Origin: JAYZAP01 sp964645285 | GTDB lineage: Bacteria; Pseudomonadota; Alphaproteobacteria; JAAXGF01 | Direction of reading: 5' to 3' | Assembly: GCA_964645285.1 (NCBI GenBank) | Contig: CAZYDR010000141.1 | Span: 1-8,535, forward strand | Length of the DNA: 8,535 nt | Shown: positions 1-6,081 of the stretch, piece after piece | Layout: the number at the start of each line of letters is the position of its first letter | Numbering within the stretch: position 1 is the first letter of the stretch | The notes under the pieces: model-generated | What the model saw: only the letters and a program-made list of their open reading frames with translations | Databases searched by the model: none | Told to the model about the DNA's origin: nothing | Program-made: the position numbers and the translations under genes

Positions 1-50
1 TCTGTATCGCTGATATCGTCATCTTCTGGATCAATCAATGAGTCCTGAGC

Positions 51-998
51 CTAGTTTGATTGTTCGGCGGCTTCGGCAATGACCCAGTCAAAGAAATCGC
101 GGCTGCTGGCGCTGAGGGTCGTCTCCGTGGGCACCACCAGATATACCGAATAGCCTTTACTGAGGGCGTGGTCGAGAGGCCTGATCAGTTGGCCGCTGGA
201 CAGCAAGCCGTCGACGATGTGGCCGAAGCCGAGCGCTACCCCCTGGCCATCGACCGCCGCCTGGATGACATTGGCGTAATTGTCGAAGCCGAGCATGCGC
301 CCCGGCGGCGGCATGGCAACGTCGTTGCCGGCCAGCCACCAGGCCCAGTCCTCGGACGAATGGGCGTCGCCGTCCAGGTTCAGCAGGGTCTGGTGGCGCA
401 GGTCCGGGGCGCTTTCCAGCGGCGGGGCGTCTTTCAGGTAGCCGGGCGCGCAGACCGGAAAGGTATCCGTGTCGAACAGCCGGGCGGCGTCGAGACCGGG
501 CCAATGGCCGTCGCCGTAGCGCAGGCCCACGTCGATGCCGTCGGCCACCATGTCTACCGGGCGGTCGGAGACGGTCACGCGGATTTCACTGTCCGGGCTG
601 CGGGCGCGGAACCGCGATAGCCGGGGTGTGAGCCAGAACGAGGCGATAGCGATAGTGGTGGCGACCGTCACCCGGTTGAGTTGGTCGGCCCGGCGCAGGG
701 TTTCGCTGGCCTGGGCCAGCGCCTCCAGGCTATGGCGGACGGTGGGTTCGAAATCGCGGCCCGCCTCGGTCAGTTCCAGGGTGCGGTGGAGGCGGCGGAA
801 CAGCTTCGCGCCGAGGTGGCTTTCCAAGTTGCGAATGTGGCGGCTGATGGCTTCGCGGCTGACCCTCAGTTCCTCGGCGGCATGGGTGAAATTGAGTTGC
901 CGCGCCGCCGCCTCGATGCGTTCTTTCGTTCCCTCGCGCATCGGCTCGGNNNNNNNNNNGCTGTTCATAGGGGGAAGCTTGGCGCCGAGGTTTGCCAT
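51..998 (-). CDS. LysR-family transcriptional regulator (GcvA-like), interrupted by a 10-N assembly gap
   Basis: This is a DNA-binding transcriptional regulator. The N-terminal winged helix-turn-helix is visible (FTHAAEELRVSREAISRHIRNLE), followed by a LysR substrate-binding domain. The segments VADGIDVGLRYGDG, FPVCAPGYL and VIQAAVDGQGVALGF are typical of the GcvA subgroup. Length is about 315 residues, normal for the family. The ATG at 998 gives MANLGAKLPPMNS, the usual lead-in to this family's HTH; a TTG at 1022 would add eight residues. Neither start has a good Shine-Dalgarno. The N run falls inside the first HTH helix. The residues just downstream of it (EPMREGTKERI) do not fit the expected LRAF-type sequence before EAAARQL, so the N-terminus may be misassembled. 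The gene diverges from the flavin monooxygenase gene across a 121-bp interval containing a LysR box, so it probably controls that gene and itself. The inducer is unknown. Confidence 0.9.
   Translation of the reverse strand: MANLGAKLPPMNSXXXXEPMREGTKERIEAAARQLNFTHAAEELRVSREAISRHIRNLESHLGAKLFRRLHRTLELTEAGRDFEPTVRHSLEALAQASETLRRADQLNRVTVATTIAIASFWLTPRLSRFRARSPDSEIRVTVSDRPVDMVADGIDVGLRYGDGHWPGLDAARLFDTDTFPVCAPGYLKDAPPLESAPDLRHQTLLNLDGDAHSSEDWAWWLAGNDVAMPPPGRMLGFDNYANVIQAAVDGQGVALGFGHIVDGLLSSGQLIRPLDHALSKGYSVYLVVPTETTLSASSRDFFDWVIAEAAEQSN
950..959. other. Assembly gap (10 N)
   Basis: Ten undetermined bases lie within the N-terminal coding region of the LysR-family gene. The two flanks both encode LysR N-terminal sequence in the same frame if the gap is taken literally. 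The right-hand side in gene direction carries about 11 unexpected residues before the conserved EAAAR motif. The true gap length and the adjacent bases are therefore uncertain. Confidence 0.98.
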
Positions 999-1054
999 GA
1001 AGTAAATGTTACGCGAACCCAACTCTTTTGCAAGTTTACGAATGCTGTGAATCC

Positions 1055-1077
1055 GTCAATAACTGGCTGTAATTGAC
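1055..1077. promoter_or_regulatory. LysR-type regulator binding box, GTCAAT-N11-ATTGAC
   Basis: A perfect 6+6 inverted repeat is separated by exactly 11 bases. It contains the canonical T-N11-A core with dyad symmetry known for LysR-type regulators. It lies in the interval between the divergent LysR-family gene and the flavin monooxygenase gene, 43 bases upstream of the latter's chosen start. Position and form both fit the recognition site of the adjacent regulator, giving autoregulation and control of the divergent gene. Binding is inferred; the repeat itself is directly visible. No strong -35/-10 pair is evident on either strand here, which fits an activator-dependent promoter. Confidence 0.7.
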
Positions 1078-1119
1078 CCGAGACCGATAGTGGCCGGGCA
1101 CCCAAATACGAGGTATGCC

Positions 1120-2157
1120 ATGCGATTCAATCTGGTGATCAACCCTGAGCGGATGACCGACGTGACCGATATGCGCGACGTCATGCGTCACGTCACGGAA
1201 ATGGTGCAGATGGCGGACGAGGGCGGTTTCGACATCGTCTGGGCGGCCGAGCATCATGCTATCGAAATGACCATCGCGCCGGGACCGTTCCAGCTGCTCG
1301 CCCATTTGGCGGCTCATACCACGCGCATCCGTCTCGGCACCGCCGTGGTGGTGGCGCCCTATTGGCATCCCATCAAGCTCGCCGGCGAGGTCGGCATGAT
1401 CGATCTGTTGTCCGGCGGCCGCTTTGAGTTCGGCATCGGCAAGGGCGCCTACCAGCGCGAGTTCGACCGCATGGCCGGCGGCATGCACCAGAACATCGGC
1501 GTGCCCATGATGCAGGAGATGTTGCCGCTACTGAAAGATCTATGGAAAGGCGACGTGGAACACGACGGCGAATACTGGTCGTTCCCGTCGGCCACCGCTT
1601 GCCCAAAACCGATCCAGGATCCCTATCCGCCGGTCTGGGTGGCGGCGCGCGATCCCGGCACCTTCGACTGGGCGATCAAGAACGGCTGCGACATCATGAC
1701 CTGGGCTCTTACCCGGCCGTTCGCCGAGGTTAAGGACTATATGGGCCGTTTCGAGACCGCCCTGGCCGATAACCCCGGCGCCAAGCGCACCCGCTTCATG
1801 ACCATGCGCCACACCGGGGTCTATGAAAAATCTGGCGACAGAGGCCCCTTTGTTGATGCGGTGATTGCCCAGGGTGGCCAGTTCGAGAACCTGTTCCGCG
1901 AACTGGCGCCGGTGCTCAACGGCTTTCCCCAGACGCCCGATCCGTCGCTACTGAATAACCAGGCCGACTACACCGAGGAGAATATCCTGGCGAATCTCAT
2001 TCTTGGCATGCCCGATGACGCCATCGCCAAGCTCAAGCCCTACGAGGCGCTCGGCATCGACTACTTTTGCTACAACGCCAGCTATGGACTACCCATGACA
2101 GAGCAGAAAAAATCTCTTAAGCTGTTCGTTGACGAGGTCTTACCCGCGTTCCAATAA
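1120..2157 (+). CDS. Luciferase-like (LLM class) flavin-dependent monooxygenase
   Basis: This is a 345-residue protein of the bacterial luciferase-like TIM-barrel superfamily. Members use reduced FMN or F420 to oxidise small organic substrates in the cytoplasm. Family hallmarks are GGFDIVWAAEHH (about residues 35-46), TTRIRLGTAVVVAPYWHPIKLAGEVGMIDLLSGGR (67-101) and FGIGKGAYQREF (104-115); the C-terminal half continues through PPVWVAARDP. The ATG at 1120 was chosen because GAGG at 1110-1113 is well spaced and the conserved MRFNLVINPE strand begins there. An upstream in-frame GTG at 1090 adds ten unconserved residues. It is divergent from the LysR-family gene, which is its likely regulator, and lies 97 bp upstream of a co-directional substrate-binding protein. 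The substrate cannot be read from sequence: alkane, amine, sulfonate and other specificities all occur in the family. Confidence 0.93.
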   Translation: MRFNLVINPERMTDVTDMRDVMRHVTEMVQMADEGGFDIVWAAEHHAIEMTIAPGPFQLLAHLAAHTTRIRLGTAVVVAPYWHPIKLAGEVGMIDLLSGGRFEFGIGKGAYQREFDRMAGGMHQNIGVPMMQEMLPLLKDLWKGDVEHDGEYWSFPSATACPKPIQDPYPPVWVAARDPGTFDWAIKNGCDIMTWALTRPFAEVKDYMGRFETALADNPGAKRTRFMTMRHTGVYEKSGDRGPFVDAVIAQGGQFENLFRELAPVLNGFPQTPDPSLLNNQADYTEENILANLILGMPDDAIAKLKPYEALGIDYFCYNASYGLPMTEQKKSLKLFVDEVLPAFQ

Positions 2158-2254
2158 GCGGTATCATCCGCGTCCGTAGCGGATTGAGCGAGTAATGAAA
2201 CAAGGAGGCATTCGCCGCGGCGACCAAGAATCAATCCAAAGGGAGATATCAAGA

Positions 2255-3358
2255 ATGACAAAGTTTGATTTTCGTGGAATGACCCGGCGCGAGGTGACCA
2301 AGGCCTTCGCGTCGGTTGGTGTCGGCATTGCCATGATGCCATTGGCTGGCCGCTCGGCGCGGGCCGACCGCGAGGTCCACTATCACACCTGGGCGGGCTA
2401 CGACGCCGAGCCTCTTTTCGCCCAATACGCCAAAAAGTACGGTGGCTTGCCTGAATTCAGCTACATCGCGTCGGAGGAGGAGTCGTTTCAGAAGATCCGG
2501 GCCGGCTACGCCCCCGATCTGATGCACCCCGGCAGCTACAACGTAATCCGCTGGAAGGACGCCGGCTTTTTGAAGCCCATGGACCCGTCGCGCATCACCA
2601 ACTGGCCCCATGTGTTCGATAGCCTGAAGAACATGAACATGGCGAATATCGATGGCGATCAGTACTACATCCCTAGCGAATTCGGGAACAGCTCGATCGT
2701 CTATCGTACCGATCTGGTCGATGCTAAGTATCAGGGAGATGGCGAATCCTGGGGCATATTCTACGATGAGGATTATGCCCGCCGCGTGGCATTCTACGAT
2801 TCCGCCGGCGCCGTGGTCGAAATCGCGGCCCGGGTGCTGGGCTACGACAACATCTTCGCGCTGACCGACGAACAACTGGTCGAGGTCAGGAAGATGGCCA
2901 TCAAGCAGCGTGATATTCTGCGTTTCTACTGGTCCGACGTGACCCAGGTCGAACAGGCTCTGGCGGCCGGCGAGATCGTCGCCGCCTACGCCTGGAACCA
3001 ATCCTTGGTCGAACTCAAGAAGCAAGGCTTGCCGGTGGCCATGGCGGTGCCCAAGGAGGGCATCTTCACCTGGGTGGCCGGCTTCGTAATGCACAAGGAT
3101 ATCGAAAACGAGCAGGCGGCTTACGACATGATAGATTCGTGGATTTCGCCGGAATCCGGCGCCTGGCTGGTCGACAATTATGGCTATGGAAGCTCGAACA
3201 GCAAGGCCTACGATCTGGTGCCGAAGGCGCGGCTCGAGGAACTCGGCTTCGCCGAGCCCGAGGACATGCTCAACGGCAGCATTTTTTTCGAAGCCGTCGA
3301 GCCGGGTCTGGACGAGAAGTATAACAACCTGCTGATCGAAGTTCAGGCCGGTACCTGA
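2255..3358 (+). CDS. ABC transporter substrate-binding protein, spermidine/putrescine (PotD/PotF)-like, Tat-exported
   Basis: This is a periplasmic solute-binding protein of 367 residues. The N-terminus shows a twin-arginine signal (MTRREVTKAF, Arg11-Arg12), a hydrophobic stretch (VGVGIAMMPLAG) and a probable cleavage after ARA at residue 37. The mature part matches the PotD/PotF fold: VHYHTWAGYD at the first strand, YIPSEFGNSSIVYRTDLV, then WGIFYDEDYARRVAFYDS, the equivalent of the family's 'W..lfd..yk.kv...d' segment. The ATG at 2255 has GGGAGA at 2241-2246; an earlier in-frame ATG at 2195 would put an implausible 20-residue extension before the Tat signal. It follows the monooxygenase gene on the same strand and may share its transcript. 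No permease or ATPase gene lies in the window, so the transporter is either encoded elsewhere or this is an orphan receptor. Polyamine binding is a family-level guess; betaine-like or other cationic ligands are possible. Confidence 0.9.
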   Translation: MTKFDFRGMTRREVTKAFASVGVGIAMMPLAGRSARADREVHYHTWAGYDAEPLFAQYAKKYGGLPEFSYIASEEESFQKIRAGYAPDLMHPGSYNVIRWKDAGFLKPMDPSRITNWPHVFDSLKNMNMANIDGDQYYIPSEFGNSSIVYRTDLVDAKYQGDGESWGIFYDEDYARRVAFYDSAGAVVEIAARVLGYDNIFALTDEQLVEVRKMAIKQRDILRFYWSDVTQVEQALAAGEIVAAYAWNQSLVELKKQGLPVAMAVPKEGIFTWVAGFVMHKDIENEQAAYDMIDSWISPESGAWLVDNYGYGSSNSKAYDLVPKARLEELGFAEPEDMLNGSIFFEAVEPGLDEKYNNLLIEVQAGT

Positions 3359-3380
3359 TCGCGCCCGTTCGGTAATCCGA

Positions 3381-3417
3381 CGAACCGCCGTTCCCGGTTG
3401 CCGGGGACGGCGGTTCG
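3381..3417. terminator. 17-bp hairpin between convergent genes, probable bidirectional terminator
   Basis: Arms 3381-3397 and 3401-3417 are complementary over 17 positions with a single G-T wobble and a three-base loop (TTG). The hairpin sits between the end of the substrate-binding protein gene (3358) and the end of the convergent dehydrogenase gene (3422), where a bidirectional terminator is expected. There is no clear U-tract on either side, so it may act as a 3'-end stabiliser or need Rho as well. Confidence 0.7.
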
Positions 3418-3421
3418 ATTC

Positions 3422-4375
3422 CTAGGTTGGCTTCTTCAAGGTCTTCAAGGCCTTGGCGATGGCGACCAGGCTTGCCGTCTGCTCCTTGGAGAGATCGGCG
3501 AAGTCGCGGTCGCCGGCCATTGCTTCGCAGCCGTCAACCATGCGGTCGCGCAGTTCCTGGGTCAGTTCCGGCGCTTCCAGGCGGGTCCAGGGCAGTTTCA
3601 GGGCCGGGCCGAACTGATCCAGGTTGTAGGCCATGCCGCCTTCGCCGCCGCCCACATGGAAGGTCATGCAGGGGCCCATGAAGGCCCAGCGCGGACCTGG
3701 ACCGTTGACGATGGCCAAGTCGATCTGCTCGACCGTGGCTTCATCGTTGGCGACCATGTGCAGGGCCTCGCGCCACACCGCCTCCTGCAGCCGGGTGGCG
3801 ACGAAGCCGGGCACTTCCTTCTTCATGACCAGGGGCGCCTTGCCGCTGAGGCGATAGAAGTCGGCAGTCCAGGCGATAGCCTCCGGCGCGGTCTTCTCGC
3901 CGCCGACGATTTCCACCAGGGGCAGCAGGTAGGGCGGGTTGAAGGGGTGCGCCACCACCGCGCGCTCGGGTGTCGCGCAATTGGCCGCGATGTCGGTCAT
4001 CGAGAGGCCCGAGGTGCTCGAGCAGATCACCACGTCGTCGGGCACCAGATCGCCGAGCTGGACATAGACCGCCTGCTTGAGAGGAATGTTCTCCGGCACG
4101 CTTTCCTGGACGAACTCGGCATCGGCGACCGCGGCGCCCAGGTCCGTGGTGACCCGCAGGCGGTCCAGGGAGGCGCCGTCGGCGAGACCAATTTCCGTGA
4201 GGCTGGCCCAGGCGACATCAAGCAGCCGGCGCAGGGCGGCCTCCTCGGCGGCATCGTAGAGATAGGTGGTGACGTCGTAGCCCTGGGCCAGGAAATGGGC
4301 CGTCCAGCCGCCGCCGATGGGCCCGGCGCCTACGCTGGTAACGCGCCGCACGTCTTGGGGATCAAGTCTCGCCAT
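3422..4375 (-). CDS. L-carnitine dehydrogenase-like member of the 3-hydroxyacyl-CoA dehydrogenase superfamily
   Basis: This is a 317-residue NAD-dependent dehydrogenase. A Rossmann dinucleotide motif VGAGPIGGG lies at residues 15-23. Superfamily active-site elements follow: QESVPE (90-95), SSTSGLS (119-125), the catalytic HPFNPPYLLPLVE with His143 and Glu155, then the helical C-terminal domain. The segments RWAFMGPCMTFHVGGGEGGM and FGPALKLPWT closely resemble L-carnitine dehydrogenases, which turn carnitine into 3-dehydrocarnitine. The Asn usual in acyl-CoA enzymes (PGFxxNRL) is Thr194 here, arguing against a CoA substrate. Lambda-crystallin/L-gulonate dehydrogenase-type activity is the alternative. 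The ATG at 4375 has GAGGA six bases upstream; longer readings of the frame enter antisense of the neighbouring gene. It diverges from the methyltransferase gene with 93 bp between, and converges on the substrate-binding protein gene. Confidence 0.85.
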   Translation of the reverse strand: MARLDPQDVRRVTSVGAGPIGGGWTAHFLAQGYDVTTYLYDAAEEAALRRLLDVAWASLTEIGLADGASLDRLRVTTDLGAAVADAEFVQESVPENIPLKQAVYVQLGDLVPDDVVICSSTSGLSMTDIAANCATPERAVVAHPFNPPYLLPLVEIVGGEKTAPEAIAWTADFYRLSGKAPLVMKKEVPGFVATRLQEAVWREALHMVANDEATVEQIDLAIVNGPGPRWAFMGPCMTFHVGGGEGGMAYNLDQFGPALKLPWTRLEAPELTQELRDRMVDGCEAMAGDRDFADLSKEQTASLVAIAKALKTLKKPT

Positions 4376-4468
4376 GTCTGGTCCTCGGAAAGGGGGCTTT
4401 ATAACTACGCCTTGGTATAACCGGCTACAGTGGCCGGCGGCAATCCATGGAAGACGAGAGGTGACATC
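4376..4468. promoter_or_regulatory. Divergent promoter region between dehydrogenase and methyltransferase genes
   Basis: This AT-richer 93-bp interval holds candidate promoter elements on both strands. On the minus strand TTGCCG (about 4438-4443) is followed 18 bases later by TATACC (about 4414-4419), a plausible sigma-70-type pair for the dehydrogenase gene. On the plus strand TATAAC at 4416-4421 is a good -10 hexamer without a convincing -35. The near-palindrome GGTATAACC at 4414-4422 overlaps both. These are pattern matches only. Confidence 0.35.
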
Positions 4469-5388
4469 GTGACCACACTGGAACAACGGCACGACGGCGG
4501 CGACATCATCATTATCGACGGCGCCATCGGCACCGAACTCCAGCTTCGGGGCGCCGACATGGACGGCATGGCATGGTGCGCCGCCGCCACCGAAACGCGG
4601 CCCGACATCCTGCGCACCCTGCACGAAGACTACATTCGTGCCGGCGCCGACGTCATTGCAGCGAACACCTATTCGTCCTGCCGCCATGTGCTTGAGGCGG
4701 CCAGCATGGGCGATGATACCGTGGCCCTCAATCGCCGCGCCGTCGAATTTGCCCGCAAGGCCCGCGACGCGGTGGCCGATCGGCCCGTGTGGATTGCCGG
4801 CGCCTTGTCCTGCTTCACCGCCGTGCTCGATGCCAGCAGGTGCCCCGATATGGAAATCGCCAAGGCCAACTATCGTGAACAGGAGGAGGTCATGGCCGAG
4901 GCCGGGGTCGATGTTATCGTGCTTGAGATGAGGCTTCATTCGGAGCGCGCGGCGGCGGCGGTCGAGGGCGCGGTCAGCACCGGGCTGCCGGTTGGGTTGG
5001 CTTCAGTTGCCGCACCGGCGATGACGGTTCCGTGCTCATGTACCCCCATAGCGGCGATGTGGAGATGTTCGCCGACGTCATCCCCAAGGTCATGGCGGTT
5101 GGCGGCTCCGTCGCCGGGGTCATGCATTCGACGGTCGAGGACACCGGCCCGGCTCTCGACGTGCTGTGCGAGCATTGTAGCGGCCCGCTTCTGGCCTATC
5201 CGGAATCCGGCGAGGAGTTCACCATGCCGATCTGGCACTACGAAGAAAAGGTCTCGGCACAGGACCTCGCCGACGCCAGTGCGGATTGGGTCGCCCAGGG
5301 CGTGCAGATTGTCGGTGGCTGTTGCCGCACCCGACCTGAACACATCCGGGCCTTGCGCGAGCGTATGCCGGCAAAGCCGCCGGGCTAG
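4469..5388 (+). pseudogene. Homocysteine S-methyltransferase-like gene, broken by a one-base deletion
   Basis: The intact protein would transfer a methyl group (from betaine, S-methylmethionine or a similar donor) to homocysteine. The 5' part reads in one frame from GTG 4469 (AGAGGTGA at 4457-4464) through IIIIDGAIGTELQLRG, NTYSSCRHVLE and VDVIVLEM to PV at 4993. The family sequence then continues in another frame from 4994: WVGFSCRTGDDGS, AGVMHSTVEDT, YPESGEEF, VQIVGGCCRTRPEHI, ending TAG at 5386. Restoring one T after 4993 (GTTGG to GTTTGG) rejoins both halves into about 306 residues, the normal length. Without repair the first frame continues with unrelated sequence to 5398. The two GGCC cysteines (285, 286 after repair) fit zinc ligands, but the usual first Cys position is His220. 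Conservation on both sides of the break suggests a recent mutation or a sequencing error. Its start is divergent from the carnitine dehydrogenase-like gene. Confidence 0.85.
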
Positions 5389-6017
5389 GCGGCGTTGACA
5401 GGCGTAATTCGATAAGTGCAGCGCCGACCGTCGGCAAGCAGGTGTTCGCTGCGCTCGACGGTGGCGCCGGGGCCCAGAACCTGCTGGAAAATATCCAGTT
5501 CGGAGCGGCAGAAATTCTGGCACTCGCTGGCTGCGACGCAGATTGGGCAATGGTTTTCGATCAGCAGGAAGCTGCCGTTGTCGTCGACGCATTCCGCCAT
5601 ATAGCCTTCGTCGCTGCGTGCGTTGGCCAGAGTGCTGATGCGGTCCTTGAGGCTGGTTTTGCCTTCGAGGCGATTTTCGTAAGCGGACAACATCTGGCGT
5701 TCACGGGCGCCGATCAGGCGGTCAACGCCGTCGTCGCCGAACTCGCCGCGCATGGCGTTGAGCAGATCAAGGGTGAGTTGGGCATGGCTGTCGGGAAAGC
5801 GGCCATGGCCGGCTTCGCTGAGGCGCCAGTAGCGTTTCGGCCGACCGACCTCTTCCCGCGCGTCCGCATGGACAACCAGCTCCGAATCTCGCAATTTGGT
5901 TAGGTGCTGGCGGGCGCCCTCGGCGCTCATGCCAAGGCGCTCACCCAAAGCTTTGGCGGTTTGGGGGCCGTGCATCTTGAGCAGGTTGAGAATGGTATCG
6001 GCGCTTTGCTCGGTCAT
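5385..6017 (-). CDS. Winged-helix transcriptional regulator with C-terminal cysteine cluster (SufR/COG2345-like)
   Basis: This is a 210-residue regulator. An N-terminal winged helix (residues 5-70) contains TAKALGERLGMSAEGARQHLTKL as the helix-turn-helix and the wing VGRPKRYWRLSEAGH. The C-terminal half carries a Cys cluster, CPICVAASECQNFC (C157, C160, C166, C170), plus C143 and C200. This layout is typical of the SufR/COG2345 group, in which Cys residues hold an Fe-S cluster that controls DNA binding; SufR represses Fe-S assembly genes in cyanobacteria. The ATG at 6017 lacks a Shine-Dalgarno. The predicted -10 at 6051-6056 would give a leader of only about 25-30 bases. It lies 64 bp downstream of the ATP-grasp gene and two genes from an Nfu-type protein, fitting an Fe-S role. 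Its stop overlaps that of the convergent methyltransferase gene. The sensing function is inferred. Confidence 0.87.
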   Translation of the reverse strand: MTEQSADTILNLLKMHGPQTAKALGERLGMSAEGARQHLTKLRDSELVVHADAREEVGRPKRYWRLSEAGHGRFPDSHAQLTLDLLNAMRGEFGDDGVDRLIGARERQMLSAYENRLEGKTSLKDRISTLANARSDEGYMAECVDDNGSFLLIENHCPICVAASECQNFCRSELDIFQQVLGPGATVERSEHLLADGRRCTYRITPVNAA

Positions 6018-6046
6018 GAGCGAGAGATAGCATCGTGGCTCGGATT

Positions 6047-6080
6047 CGGCAATATAAGAAGAGTTTACTTGATATTGTCG
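6047..6080 (-). promoter_or_regulatory. Inverted-repeat operator over the regulator's promoter
   Basis: Arms CGGCAATAT (6047-6055) and ATATTGTCG (6072-6080) are inverted repeats with eight of nine positions complementary and the ninth a G-T pair, around a 16-base spacer. On the minus strand the inner arm contains the -10-like hexamer TATATT (6051-6056). The outer arm contains a GACA core at a -35-like distance (about 18 bases). Both promoter elements would therefore be covered by a protein bound at the two half-sites. It lies directly upstream of the regulator gene, so autorepression by that regulator is the simplest reading. Confidence 0.5.
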
Positions 6081-6081
6081 T

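Noticed and set aside
3..41. A short plus-strand frame (CIADIVIFWINQ, stop at 39-41) that could be the tail of a gene entering from the left
   Set aside because: Only 12 codons are visible and other frames are equally open; nothing identifies a family.
2166..2184. Hairpin ATCCGC-N7-GCGGAT after the monooxygenase gene as a terminator
   Set aside because: It has only six base pairs, no T-run, and the next gene continues on the same strand; it may be chance.
2202..2208. Strong Shine-Dalgarno-like AAGGAGG upstream of the binding-protein gene
   Set aside because: No start codon follows at a usable distance; GGGAGA at 2241-2246 serves the ATG at 2255.
3398..4420. A 340-codon open frame on the plus strand opposite the carnitine dehydrogenase-like gene
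   Set aside because: It is antisense to a well-recognised protein, has no family resemblance, and is explained by GC-rich codon bias.
4376..4939. Minus-strand extension upstream of the dehydrogenase start
   Set aside because: It would run antisense through the promoter region and methyltransferase gene; the Rossmann motif and Shine-Dalgarno fix the start at 4375.
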